Numbered from the stretch's first letter, positions 23,070-35,141 are shown. The stretch: 64,000 nt of DNA from Phocoena phocoena (GCF_963924675.1 NC_089224.1:67193464-67257463); one strand, 5' to 3'. The notes: generated from the sequence alone by a model not told the origin. Made by a program: numbers and translations.

Positions 23070-24720
23070 ACATTTTTAGGATTAGTAAGTGAAATCATTT
23101 AGTTCATTGGCCAAAGGTCAATATACAAAAATCAATTTATTTCTGTATTTCATCAACAGCTAAAAATGAAAATTTAAAGAGTTTCTGTTTATATCAAAAA
23201 TCTTCAAATACCTAGCAATAATTCTAACAAAAGAAGTAAAAGAAGTGTAAGAACCCAGAAAACTGAAAAAAATATATTGAGAGGAGGTTTTTAAAGAATT
23301 AAATAATTGGGGGGATATATATCAGATTCATGGGTTGGAATATTGATATTGTAAAGATGTCATATCTCTGCAAATTGATCTATAAACGTCAAAATCCCAA
23401 GAGAAGTTTTTTAAATGATAATCTGATTCTAAAATTTACATGGAAATTCAAAGGGCCAAGAATAGCCAAAACAATCGTAAACTGGAAGGATTAAACAACC
23501 ACATTTCAAGAATCAGTAAAAAGCTAAAGTGTGTGCTGGTACAAAGATAGGGAAATAGAACAATGTAACAGAATAGAGGGGCAGAAACAGACCCACACAT
23601 CTATGGACACTTGATTACGACTAAGATTTTACTGCAGAACTTTGGGAAAAGGATGGCCTTTTAAAGAAATTGAACCAAATTAGTGGATATTTATATGGGA
23701 AAAATATATTTTGAATCCTACCTCACACCATACACAAAAATTAATTTCAGTAAGTCTAAATATGAAAGGTAAAACAATAAAGCTTCTAGATGAAAATATT
23801 ATGCAATATTTCTATAAACTTGGGTTAGGCAAATACGTTTTAAAAGGGCCAAAAAACACTAACCAAAACAGAAAAGATTAACTGGATAACATTACAATTT
23901 TTTTTGCTCATTTAGACAGTTTTAAAAAAGTGAAAAGCCATAGAATTAACAAAAATAGATTCAAAACCAGAATATTTAAAGAACTAGCCAAAAAATATGA
24001 AAAACTATTCAACCTCATTATTCATCAGGAAAATGCAAATTAAAATTACAATGAGGTAAAAACATCTACTCACCAAACTGGGTAAAATTAAAATAACTGC
24101 CAAGACTAATCGTTAGTGAAGAAATTGATCAAGTAGAATTCTCATACATGTTAGTGAGATTACAAACTTAGAAATACTGTTTAGCAGTATTCATTATACT
24201 TGAAAATATTCATATTCTATAACACAGTAATTATACTCCTAACATATGACCAACAGCAAGTTTGTATGTATATACTCAAAGACAGGTAAAAGAAGATTTA
24301 AAGAAGCATATCCACAATAGCCAAACTGGAAAAAAATGCCCAATCACAGCTGGAATAAAGACATTGTGGTATTTTACTATAAAAACTACTTTACAGCAAC
24401 AAAAATAAAAGAATTATTGCTGAATGCAACCACAAAGATGTCTCTCACAAACTTAATGTTAAGTAAAAGAAGCCAGACCAAAAGATTAATATTGTATCTC
24501 TCAATTTATATCAAATCCAAAATCAAATAAGACAAATACATATAGTGTTTGAAGTCAGGAAAATGACTGGAGAAGGACAAGTGATGACTGGGGTGGTGCA
24601 AACAAGGTTTTGGGGGTACCGCTAATGTTCTATTTATTGTGAAAATATATCAGGCTATACAGTTATAATCTTTGCTTTTTATGTATGCATATCCTTCAGT
24701 AAGAAAATTTATTCCAAAAA
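23070..24720 (+). mobile_element. Old L1 (L1M-type), ORF2 C-terminal half and 3' UTR
   Basis: Decayed but collinear with L1 ORF2. It reads through caaatacctagcaataattc, gattcatgggttggaatatt, gaaattcaaagggccaagaa, gacccacacatctatggaca, cctcacaccatacacaaaaa and aaaatgcaaattaaaattac. Frames are shredded and part of the region near 23900-24000 is deleted. It is far more diverged than L1-A or L1-B. Confidence 0.75.
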
Positions 24721-25429
24721 GATTGATAATATGCAACTCAAGGAATAATAAAAAATGCATCATCCAAGTGTGAAGTAATCTAAAAGGTGACTTAATTTTG
24801 ACGATGGTGGGGAGAGTCTATTCAACTTGGTATTAGGAACATTTATAATGGGAATGGTCCATAGGGCTATTTGGCAGAGTCAAGAAATTTATGATGAAAT
24901 ATTTACAGTTTTAAAAAGCTAATAATATCTACTGATTTTCAACTTTTCAAATCAGACTAAAGAAATAAGACAATTATCATTCATTACAAAACAGAATGAA
25001 AATGTTGAAAAGTTCAACAATTGATAAGATAACATGAGGTGAAAGAGTTGGGGGAGCAGTACTGTCATCTAACAAAGAGGCAAGTCAAGAGAAGAAGGTT
25101 CAGGTATGTCTTTTTAAGGTACACAAATGACCAGTGAACAAACTAAAACTAGTGGCTTAACAATAGCAAAAGGTAGGAGGGAGAGGGAGTAGGGATTGAT
25201 TTAAGTGAGCTAAGACACTATATATTATAGCAAAAAGTAATGCAAAGCATCGAAAAGTTGATAAATCAAGAGGTAGCAATATATACTATTAAGAAATAAA
25301 GGGTAAACCACCAAAAGAAACTAAAATGCAATTACTCATAGATGCTGCCTCCAGGAGGTTGGAATAAGAATGTAAGTGGAGCATGGGCTGTTGTTTTTCA
25401 TTATAAATTAACATCATAAATTAAATATT
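24721..25429. other. Unassigned, probably LINE-derived A-rich DNA
   Basis: A-rich sequence between two old L1 bodies. No specific landmarks recognised. Confidence 0.3.
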
Positions 25430-27115
25430 AAATAGTTAAAGCAAATTTGAAAAGGACTAAAGTGGGAGGAATCACTCTACCCAAAATCAAGTCTTACTAT
25501 ATGGCTACATTACTCAAGACAATATGGTATTTGTAAAGGGATGTGCACATAGATTAATGGAACTGAATAAAGAACCCAGAAATAGACCCCCACAAATATA
25601 TCCAACTGATTTTTGACAAGGGTGCAAAAGCAATTTATCAGAAAAGATAGCTTTTCCAAGAAATGATACTAGAGCAATTGGAATCCATAGGCAAAATGAA
25701 TAAATAAATAGGTGAACCTCAACCTAAACTCACACGTCATATAAAAATTAACACAAAATAGATTATAAACTTAAATTGCAAAACATAAAACTATAAAAAT
25801 TGTAGAAAAGAAAACTGAGAAATACCACTGAGATCTAGGGCTAGGTAAAGAATTCTTAGTCTTGATACCAACAGCACGATCCCTAAAAGGAAAAATTGAT
25901 AATTTGGACCTTATCAAAATTTTTAAATTTTGTTCTTTGAAATACTCTGCTACATGATAAAAACACAAGCTACAGAATTGAAGAAAGTATCTGCAAACTA
26001 CATATCTAGCAAAAGACTATTACTTAGAATACATAAAGATCTGCCAAAACTCAACAGTAAAAAAAAAAAAAAACCCAATTAGAAAATTAGCAAAAGAGGT
26101 GAACAGACATTTCACAGAAGCAGAAATAAAGATGGCAAATAGGCACATAAAAAGTTGTTCAACATAATTAGACATCAGGAAAATGCAAATTAAAACCACA
26201 ATGAGCTGTAATTATACACCTATCAGAATCACAAAAATTAAAAATAGTAACAGTACTAGATGCTGGTGAGAATGGGGAGAAACCTGGCTCAGTCATTTAC
26301 CGCTACTGGGAATATTAAATGATAGAGTCACTCTGGAAAACAATTTAGCAGTTTCTTGTAGAACTAAGCATCAGCTACCATATAACCCAATAATATTCTT
26401 GGACATTTATCCTAGAGAAATAAAAACTTATGTTTACACAAAGATCTGTGTGTGAATGCTCAAAGCAGCCTTATTCATAACAGCCCAAAGTGGAAACAAC
26501 CCAGACGTCCTTCAACAGGTGAACTGTTAGACCAACTGTGGAATACTACTCAGCAATAAAAAGGAACGATTTTTTGATACATGCAACAACTTGGAAGAGT
26601 TTCCAACGTATTACAGTAAGTGAAAGAAGCCACTCCCCCAAGATTACATATATTAATTTCATTTATAATAAACATTTGGAAGGACAAAATTTAAGAAATG
26701 GAGAACAGGATAGTGGTTGCCAAGGTTTAGGAACAGGGAAGGAGAGGTACAGGAGGAAGACGGCGTGGTTATAAAAAGGGCAACACAAAGGATCCTTGTG
26801 GTGATAGAACTCTTCCATATCTTGACTATGGTTCAGACACATGAACAGACCCATGTGACAGAACTGTACAGAACTAAGTATACACACACACACACACATA
26901 CACACAAATGAGTAAAGTAACACTTGGGAAATGTGAATAAGATTGGTGGATTGGATAATGTCAATATCCTGGTTGTGATATTATACTGTGGTTTTGCAAG
27001 ATGTTACTATGGGGGGAAACCAGATAAAGGATACACAGGATCTCTCTGTATTATTTCTTACAACTGTATGTAAATTTACATTTATCTCAAAACAAAAATG
27101 TTTAATTAATTATTG
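25430..27115 (+). mobile_element. Second old L1 (L1M-type), ORF2 C-terminal half and 3' UTR
   Basis: Collinear with L1 ORF2 from aagtgggaggaatcactcta (25460), through caagacaatatggtatttgt, aaatagacccccacaaatat and catttcacagaagcagaaat, to ccttattcataacagcccaa and ggaatactactcagcaataa. A 3' UTR follows that includes tagtggttgccaaggtttag. Frames are broken. It lies tandem to, and in the same orientation as, the preceding L1. Confidence 0.75.
26881..26907. repeat. (CA)n microsatellite within an old L1 3' UTR
   Basis: About twelve CA units with one interruption. Confidence 0.85.
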
Positions 27116-27600
27116 AACACAAAAATATATCTCAGCTATAAACTCAAAGAAAGAATATAGATGTAATGGATGGACCTAGAGGGCATTATGCTAAGTGAAA
27201 TAAGTCAGAGAAAGACAAATACCATATGATTTCACTTACATGTGGAATCTAAAAAATAAAACAAATGAACAAACATAACAAAACAGAAACAAAGATACAG
27301 AGAACAAACAAGTGGTTGCCAGAGGGGTGGGGGGGGTGAGGGGGGGTAGAAACAGGTTTCTTTCCTGAGGGAGATTAAGAGATAGAAACTTCCAGCTACA
27401 AAATAAATGAGTCATGGGTATGAACTTTACAGTGTGGGGAACACAGTGGATAATTATGTAATGTCTTTGTAGAGTGACAGATGGTAACTAGACTTATAGT
27501 GGTGATCATTTTGAAGTGTATAGAAATGCCACATCACTATGCTGTACACCAGGAACTAACATAATGTTGTAGGAAAATTATACTTCAAAAACAAACAAAC
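27116..27600 (+). mobile_element. Old L1 3' end
   Basis: gatggacctagagggcatta, tgctaagtgaaataagtcag, agacaaataccatatgattt and acttacatgtggaatctaaa are the last ORF2 and 3' UTR segments of an L1. It ends at tgctgtacaccaggaactaa and an A-rich tail near 27585. Confidence 0.75.
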
Positions 27601-27955
27601 AAATTCATAGAAAAAGAGATCAGATTTGTGGTGTTGGTGAGGGGAGGGGAACTGGATGAATGCCGTCAAAAGGTACAAACTTCCAGTACAGCACTGGACA
27701 TGATAAACATGATTCACATTGCTGTAGGCTATACATAAAAGTTGTTAAGAGAACAAATCCTAAGAGTTCTCATCAAAAGAAAAACATTCTTTTCTATTTC
27801 TTTAATTTTGCATTTATATGAAATGATGTTCACTGAACTTACTTTGGTAGTAATTTCACGATGTTATGTAAGTCAAACCATTATGCTGTACACCTTAACT
27901 TTACATAGTACTGCATGTCAATTACATCTCAATAAAACTGGAATAAAGACAAAAA
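27601..27955 (+). mobile_element. Old L1 (L1MA-like) 3' terminus
   Basis: aggtacaaacttccagtaca, aaaagttgttaagagaacaa, gagttctcatcaaaagaaaa, aagtcaaaccattatgctgt and gtcaattacatctcaataaa, followed by actgg, follow the L1MA 3' UTR order closely. Confidence 0.7.
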
Positions 27956-27981
27956 ACACGCACACACACAACACACACACA
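27956..27981. repeat. (CA)n microsatellite
   Basis: Imperfect CA tract grown from the A tail of the preceding L1 end. Confidence 0.85.
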
Positions 27982-28209
27982 GGACAGAGGTGCAGAGTAT
28001 CAAAAACTGAGCCGTTATCATTTTCTGGAAAAGAAAAATCAAATTGGATACAGGGTATCAGAGAGGTAGAAGTAACTACTGGTTAAGACTGAAACTGAGA
28101 TTTTAAGGAGGTAACAAGCTTCTACTTAACTAGGGATGAAAATCCAGGGCAAGTATTTCATGGTGCCTTCTTGAACAGAATACACCCAAAATATACAGTA
28201 GAATATAAC

Positions 28210-28420
28210 TGTTGAGTATGAGCTCTAAACTTGACTGCCTGAGACCCAAAATCAACTCTGTCAATTATTAGCAGGATGACCCTTGGCAAGTTATTGAAAC
28301 CTCTCTATGCCTCAGGTTCCTTATAATATATGAATCCTATAAGCCTATTATGAGGGCCAAATAAATTAATGTGTATAAAAATCTTACAAGAGTGCCTGAT
28401 ATTCAGTCTTAGCTGATTGT
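28210..28420 (+). mobile_element. MIR SINE
   Basis: gagctctaaacttgactgcc, caggatgacccttggcaagt, acctctctatgcctcaggtt and aagagtgcctgatattcagt follow the sense order of MIR. Confidence 0.7.
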
Positions 28421-29625
28421 ATCATTACCTGATCACAGGGCAACATAAGCTATAATTTTCCTGTGTCTTTCTTATTACTTACTGTGTTTTGATACTTCTA
28501 CTAACTGAGCTTATGCCACAGTAGCTGGGGAAATTGACACCTCTGCATCTCTGATTTCTAAAGTTGTTTGAAAGCAGGCCAGAGAAGCACAGTATTGTGT
28601 AGGCGGCCGCGTACCCATCCAAGTATAAACAATGTTACTTGGAGAGGGAAACCAGTTCAATACATCTCCCTCAAACCTGTCCCCCTTTTCCTGACTGATT
28701 TCCAATAATATCTTTGTTTTGTGAGTCCAGCCCAAATTAGAGATAATTCTGCGGTTTCTTCACCTTCTCAGCACCAAGCAACCTATTTATTCTCTGACAA
28801 AGTACAATGCATCACAAGTAATGAAACACTCATTCCCCAAAGAGAAACTGTAATCATCATTTTCCAGCCCTGCTGGTAAAATTTTTTCCTTATTTTGCAA
28901 CCCTCCTGACTGATGAAGATTGGCAGGGAGCAATGATCTAGACTGAACTTGTTGGCTCTAAATCCCCTACAGATAGACTTGCTCTGAGTAGTGCAGAAGG
29001 AGCTGCTGAAGTAGCCCTGAAGCCTACAGGATGACAGCTGTGAGAATTCCACTCTACGAGAGCCTGAGCTTTACGGGCAAGAATACATGATGCACAGAAA
29101 AGGAATAAATATTTATGGGCATGAACTATATGAGGCTCATATTTTCTAATGAACCAGGATACGATCATTTGCAGGGAAAATACCAAGTTGGTGGTATTGG
29201 CACATTTCTTCTTTAATAAGGACAGGCACTGACTTAGCAGCCACCGCTGTTGGCATACCATACAGCGGTGAAACATGCAGCCAGAGAAACATGCAGCCAG
29301 AGAAACAAAAACAACCACACAGCGGGAACACCAGAATACAGTCCAATTGTATGGCTCCTGTTAATGTCACTGAAGGGTATTTTGTCACATGCAGTGGTTG
29401 TCCTGTCTAGTTTAATAAGCATGTGGGTTTATCATTTTAACATTCCCTTAATGAAATCCCATTGGAAAGCCACTATTCACACACTCAACTGTTTTCAGCC
29501 CCCCTTTTTTGTTTATATTGATGAATACCACCATTGGAGACTACCAGTTCCATATGTTTATTACTTGCAGTATATAGTGATTCTGTCATTTATTTTTATT
29601 CAAATTCTTGAATCAAATCCCTTTT
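28421..29625. other. Unassigned non-coding DNA
   Basis: About 1.2 kb with no supported gene. It contains a NotI-type gcggccgc octamer near 28603 and a small tandem duplication at 29269-29305. ORFs on both strands here are chance frames. Confidence 0.45.
29269..29305. repeat. Two-copy tandem duplication
   Basis: The unit gaaacatgcagccaga (with a short linker) occurs twice in direct succession, followed by a partial third gaaac. Confidence 0.85.
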
Positions 29626-29845
29626 AAGAGTTCTGTGTTGGGCTTCCCTGGTGGCGCAGTGGTTGAGAGTCCGCCTGCAGATGGGTTCGTGCCCCGGTCC
29701 GGGAAGATCCCACATGCCACGGAGCGGCTGGGCCCGTGAGCCATGGCCGCTGAGCCTGCACGTCCGGAGCCTGTGCTCCGCAACGGGAGAGGCCACAACA
29801 GTAAGAGGCCCACGTACCGCAAAAAAAAAAAAAGAGTTCTGTGTT
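29626..29845 (+). mobile_element. CHR-type SINE (short form) with internal deletion
   Basis: The SINE proper is 29640-29831, with a perfect 14-bp duplication aagagttctgtgtt at 29626-29639 and 29832-29845. The family body is intact except that gccgatgcaggggacacggg is reduced to gcagatggg. A pure A tail (29821-29833) remains. It is CpG-rich and young. Confidence 0.95.
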
Positions 29846-31056
29846 CAAGAATTTGGTTAACAGAGCCATCTCCATCTTGTTTATAATCTTCAAATTTTTA
29901 CAGGCCTTGCATTTGTTCAGTCCTCACTTCCTCAAATCAAGGGATATATCCATCCGCTGATCATTTTAGTTACCACTCACTCAGCTTCCTCCATATTCTT
30001 CATTCTTTTGTGGAAGTACAGGATCCAGAAATATACCTCTGGCAAGAGTGTATAATGATAATCAGCACAGGATTTTTTTTTTTCCTTCTGGAAATTTTCC
30101 CAGCTTTGCAAGGGTGGGGATGAGTGGGAAAGGGGAAGCATCTCTGGCTGCAGACACTACTACACTTTGGGAAACAGTCAACCACAGCTTCTAGATTTAA
30201 GTCCTCTTTCTAGAACTATATTCTGCAAATTTACTACCTTTCCTTATGAAAGCACATCTGCCATGTCTTACTAGGCCTTCTTGAAATGATCCTTATTAAT
30301 CTGGCAGCTCATCACCTGGATGAAATTAGCATCATGTATAAATAGAAATATAAGAAATTTCCTCTTCTAGATCGTCTGGGATCACCCTTGTTTACTCTTC
30401 TCCTTCTATCGTTTAATCATTCCCTTTTGTTTGTTTTGAAGTTTCTTTCTTATCCAGTTCTTCCAAGTTCTATAGTCACTTTTTAAGTATGAAAACTAAT
30501 CAAAAGATATTTTTGAAGTCTAAGTACCAAGAAAGATACTTACGCTGTGTGTTGGTATATAATCCTAATGTTTGGAAGAGTAAAATAAATAGGTGAAAGA
30601 TACAGTCGCATCATCAAAATAGTTTTTCGTGCATAAACTACATCTATTTACAAAGAAAACCTATTATATTGAAATACTAAAACACTAAATATTGTTGTTG
30701 AAAAATTAAAGACAGATATTTGTTATAAAAATATGCAAGCCCTTATTAATATGCTAAATATCAAGATCTAGCAGGTCTAATAACTTCCATAATTTCTAAG
30801 TAGTGATGAATGTAATATTTTAAGATATCTATAGCAACTATAAAGTGACATGAAAATATCTGTGAGTTTCAGTGGTGACAAAGTCAGATATTGCTAACAG
30901 TACTGTGGTTTGTTGTCTACATTTATAATTGAAGAAACTGCTAAATTTTAGTCAGAGGTTAGTGAATATGAATATGTATATGTTTTTCTATACAAGTTCA
31001 CAGACCTTATGAATTAAATCCTTGAACCCTTGGGAGTCTGAGGATTCTAGGTAAAG
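29846..31056. other. Unassigned non-coding DNA
   Basis: AT-rich. The stretch at about 30220-30500 has a faint resemblance to L3/CR1 LINE sequence that I cannot substantiate. Confidence 0.35.
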
Positions 31057-31842
31057 AACTCCCGACCTATAAAATGGCCATCATCAAAAAATCTACAAAC
31101 AATAAATGCTGGAGAGGGTGTGCAGAAAAGGGAACCCTCCTACACTGTTGGTGGGAATGTAAATTGTTGAGAACAGTATGGAGGTTCTTTAAAAAAATAA
31201 AAATAGAGCTACCATATGATCCAGCAATCTCACTCCTGGGCATATATCCAGAGAAAACCATAATCCGAAAAGATACATGCACCCTAATGTTCACTGCAGC
31301 TCTATTTACAATAGCCAGGACATGGAAGCAACCTAAATGTCCATCAGCAGAGGAATGGATAAAGAAAACGTGGTACATACATACAATAGAATATTACTCA
31401 GCCATAAAAAGAACAAAATAATGCCGTTTGCAGCAACATGGATGGACCTAGAGATGGTCATATTGAGTGAAGTCAGACAGAGAAAGACAAATACCATATG
31501 ATAATCACTTACATGTGGAATCTAAAAAAAAAGGCTACTAATGAACTTATCTACAGAACAGAGATAGAGTTACAGATGTAAAAATAAACTTATGGTTACC
31601 AGGGGGTAAGCTGGGGGAGAGAGATAAATTGGAAGATTGGGATTGACATATACACACTACTACATATAAAATACATAACTACTAAGGACCTATTGTATAG
31701 CACAGGGAACTCTACTCAATACTCTGTAATGGCCTATATGTGAAAAGAACCTAAAAAAGAATGGATATATGTATATATATAACAGATTCACTTTGCTGTA
31801 CACCTGAAACACAACATTAAAAAAAAAACTCCTGACCTATAA
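31057..31842 (+). mobile_element. L1-C: 5'-truncated L1 with target-site duplication
   Basis: The element proper is about 31073-31826. The flanks are aactcccgacctataa (31057-31072) and aactcctgacctataa (31827-31842), a 16-bp duplication with one mismatch. It contains the ORF2 C-terminus, the 3' UTR (including accagggggtaagctggggg near 31599) and a short A tail. Typical 5'-truncated insertion. Confidence 0.93.
31074..31421 (+). pseudogene. L1-C ORF2 C-terminal fragment
   Basis: A 115-codon open frame corresponding to the cysteine-rich tail of L1 ORF2p. It holds [18 protein letters not shown] (the Cys/His cluster is retained), then [20 protein letters not shown] and later [20 protein letters not shown]. 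The ATG at 31074 is fortuitous, created at the truncation point. A stop at 31419 is premature compared with L1-B. It is not an independent gene. Confidence 0.9.
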
Positions 31843-32773
31843 TAAGACCAAAATATTCTCATAAAGAGAGAGTGAAAAATAAAATGCTATCAGAAATTAG
31901 CTTAATACTTATGAGGAATTTTTAACATGTTCTATGTATTCATAGATTTCTAGAGCCAAAGATATACAAAATTCAGTATGGAGTAAAAGCTACATACTGA
32001 AAGGTGACCAAAATATAAAATGACATCAAATAAAGATGTAAATATTCATCAATAAAAAGTTCAAGATTTACCCATTCCAAATTCAATTACTACGTGAAGA
32101 TTATTAATAAAGGAAGAGAAATATCATAATACAGTTTAGACAATCTAAGCTTATGACCAAAAAAAGGAAAATCAACAGATTTTTCATGCATGTATTCTGG
32201 GGAACAGTCTTTCAGGAATTAGAAAGTCTTTAAGAATTAAGGTATATAATGATGTGTTATGAGAGACCTTCAGCAAAAAAACTACATTGGTCACTCCATA
32301 TCCTTACATAGATATGCATTCAAATGTCAATAGATACTATAGATATTGATAATAAACAATAGTCAGACAGATAACTGGAATTCAGAAGAGAATATTTAGT
32401 AGGAAAATTAGAGTAGAATTAGGGCTATGACATTACTTTGGTGGGCTGCTTTTATCATTTGAGTCATGTACCAGGATACAAACTGAACTCTCAGCTCAAA
32501 GAAGCTACTCCAGGGGTCCAAAAGCCTGAAATTACATGCTGAAGCTTTCTATAAAGACAAGAATGTCTGATTCATGTTCCCTTTCTACTGACTCACTTAT
32601 CTATAAATAAAGTATAAAGTTTCTTAGCAAACACAAACAAATGTTAATGAACATTCACTGTGGTCACCTAAGGCTAAGGAAGTATAATTATTTTTAAATT
32701 TTTGATATTTTCTAAAGTTTGTTCAGTAAACATATTTTATAGTTAGGGAAAGTTAATAGAATTATTTAAAAAT
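31843..32773. other. Unassigned AT-rich non-coding DNA
   Basis: No gene or confident repeat. Confidence 0.45.
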
Positions 32774-33198
32774 AATCTGCCATGGGACTTCCCCAGTGGT
32801 CCAATGGTAAAGAATCCACCTTCTAATGCAGGGGACATGGGTTTGATTCCTGGTCAGGGAACTAAGATCCCACATGCCACAGGGCAACTAAGCCCACGCA
32901 TCACTACTACTGAGCTCGTGCGCCTCAACGAGAGAGCCCGCGTGCCCCAAACTACAGAGCCCACGCGCCCTGGAGCCCACACACCACAATTACAGAGCCC
33001 ATGTGCCCTGGAGCCTGCGCGCCACAACTAGAGAGAGAAAACCTGCACGCCACAACTAGAGAGAAGCTGGCACACCCCAACGAAGAGCCCACGCACTGCA
33101 ATGATAAAGATCCCGCATGCCTCAACGAAGATCCCGCGTGCTGCAACTAAGCCACAACACAGCCAAAAAAATAAATATTTAAAAAAAAATCTGCCATG
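32774..33198 (+). mobile_element. CHR-type SINE (long form) with internal repeat expansion
   Basis: The SINE proper is 32785-33187, with a perfect 11-bp duplication aatctgccatg at 32774-32784 and 33188-33198. The tRNA-related head reads gggacttccccagtggtcca and contains ggtttgattcctggtcaggg (B-box-like). The body repeats a unit built on acagagcccacgcgccctgg several times, lengthening it. The end is cagccaaaaaaataaat. Older than the short forms. Confidence 0.93.
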
Positions 33199-33879
33199 AT
33201 TTTGTTTTCAGAGGTAACAGATGCCTTCTTTGACAAGATGCATTCAATTTCCTTCTAATGACAGAAGCATAAATTTTAATGAAGCTTAGATGGCTAAAAT
33301 GACACTCAGGTTTTCCTTGACCAATCGGGCTAAATGGCATTTTAAAAACACAAAACATTATTTTAGTGTAGACAAGATTACTCATTTTGGAATCTTGTGC
33401 AGCAATGCGAGCTTGGACATAAAGGGTATATTAAGTTGTAATAGCAAATTCATGAATTCAATGTCCAGGATGTAGTCAATGCTATTTGGTAGTTTTATCT
33501 GGGTTATAAAGACTGAATGAATCTGAAGCTATTTCTCCTAGAGATTTTAATTCTTGCATTTATTATGCTGATACTGACATGAAACATATGAAAAGAAATT
33601 ATATAGGCACAGGGTATTTATTGATCACCATAGAAATTATTTGAGTTAAAGTTTGAACTGTTGAACTCATTAAAATTTTTAATTTATTTCAGCATCTCTG
33701 TAGTCTTTCATAGATTACATTTGGGGGCTCCTACTGCTGCATGCTGAGCACTAAAATGCTGCAACCACACTAAGTCATATGGCCTCATTAAATGTCTGAA
33801 AAGTTTAACAAAAATTTTTAACATTATAATTCTCACTTTCAGACGGAAAAAAATACGACAGCTAACAAGAATTTAAATG
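33199..33879. other. Unassigned non-coding DNA
   Basis: No gene or confident repeat. A 61-residue frame at 33290 is a chance ORF. Confidence 0.45.
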
Positions 33880-34007
33880 AGAGATTTCATTTATTCTTTC
33901 AACTCACACATATAGATTGAATGCCAAGCAAATTATTATGTGCTAGGGATAGAATGATGAGCACAACCAACATGGTCTCTGCCCTTTCAGAGCTTAAAAT
34001 CAGATGG
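33880..34007 (-). mobile_element. L2 LINE 3' end, antisense
   Basis: atgtgctagggatagaatga, then gagcacaaccaacatggtct followed by ctgccctttcagagcttaaa, is the complement of the L2 terminus. Confidence 0.6.
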
Positions 34008-34600
34008 CCATAGTAGTAAGAGAGCAGAATTATGGTCAGCTTGATCTGAGTTTGAATATTGGTTCTCCCTCATATTTCTCTCTAAACTTTTCTAAGCTTC
34101 AATTTCTTCATTTATAAAAACAGGATAGTGATAACTCCTTTGTCAAGTTTCTCTCAAGAATGAATGCAACGGTGGTGCAGTGGTTAAGAATCCACCTGAC
34201 AATGCAGGGGACACAGGTTGAAGCCCTGGTCTGGGAAGATCCCACATGCTGCGGAGCAACTAAGCCCGTGTGCCACCACTACTGAGCTTGCACTCTACAG
34301 CCCATGAGCCACAACTACTGAAGTCCGTGTGCCACAACTACTGAAGCCCATGCGCCTAGAGCCCATGCTCCGCAACAAGAGAAACCACTGCAGTGAGAAG
34401 CCCACCTACTGTAGCGAAGAGTAGCCCCCACTTGCCGCAACTAGAGAAAGCCTGCGGGCAGCAACGAAGACCCAACGCAGCCAAAAATAAATAAATTAAT
34501 TAATTAAAAAAAAAAAAGAATGAATGCAATACATATGAAATACCTAGTATATACTCAGCACATAGTGATACTTAAGAAAGTCAGATGCCTGGCACAATGT
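34008..34600 (+). mobile_element. MIR SINE split by a CHR SINE
   Basis: The left part has gatctgagtttgaatattgg, ctaagcttcaatttcttcat and ttataaaaacaggatagtga. After the SINE the MIR resumes with gaatgcaatacatatgaaat and cctagtatatactcagcaca followed by tagtgat. The halves join into one MIR when the insertion is removed. Confidence 0.7.
34156..34529 (+). mobile_element. CHR-type SINE (long form) nested in MIR
   Basis: The SINE proper is 34170-34515, with a perfect 14-bp duplication aagaatgaatgcaa at 34156-34169 and 34516-34529. It starts inside the family head at ggtggtgcagtggttaagaa, so it lacks the first 10 or so bases. The body includes ccacaactactgaag repeats and ends in cagccaaaaataaataaatt plus an A run. 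Confidence 0.95.
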
Positions 34601-35141
34601 AGATACTTTAAGAAAGCAAACTCACTATTACTATTTTTGTGGCTGTTGTTGATATTTTTAGTCAGATTACAAAATACCATGCCAAGTTATAGTCCACTAG
34701 GGCCTTGAAACATTCAATTTCTGAGATTCTGAGACATTTACACACTCCCTTTTCATACGTAAACATCTTAACTTCAGGGCCAAGGCTGGAGACACTGGGC
34801 TAATCCTACTCTGAATATGTTTAGCTACTGATTCTTTCATAAAATATATTTCACGAACCATCATTTGAAAACCAGTGAAATTTGACACTTCCTAAATATT
34901 AACCTAGACGAAGATATTGGGACCCATCCTTGATGTATTTACTAACACCAAGGTTTTTAAAAATAAATATCAGGTTATAAACCCACCATTAATTTCAACA
35001 TATTACTGAAATACAGTCTGAATATTGCAGAAGTAAAACAAGCTAATAGGACAAGAGAAAGAAGAGATTGCAGAAATGAGGGGTAGGATAAAAAGATAGT
35101 CATTCTAAGTCTCCATAAATGTAATAACATTTTAACTAAAT
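34601..35141. other. Unassigned non-coding DNA
   Basis: No gene or confident repeat. Confidence 0.45.

Noticed and set aside
28600..28612. NotI site as a CpG-island marker
   Set aside because: A lone gcggccgc in otherwise CpG-poor DNA; no island.
29651..29860. Open frames on both strands resembling a small Arg/Pro-rich protein
   Set aside because: CpG-rich SINE sequence gives long frames by composition, and the same peptide fragments recur at 13461, 22057 and 35154.
32785..32870. Possible functional tRNA gene
   Set aside because: The B-box-like ggtttgattcctggtc belongs to the tRNA-derived SINE head. There is no complete cloverleaf, anticodon stem or Pol III terminator at the right spacing.
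32884..33120. Repeat-spacer pattern resembling a CRISPR array
   Set aside because: The recurring unit is a diverging SINE-internal tandem repeat in mammalian DNA, with no constant repeats or regular spacers.
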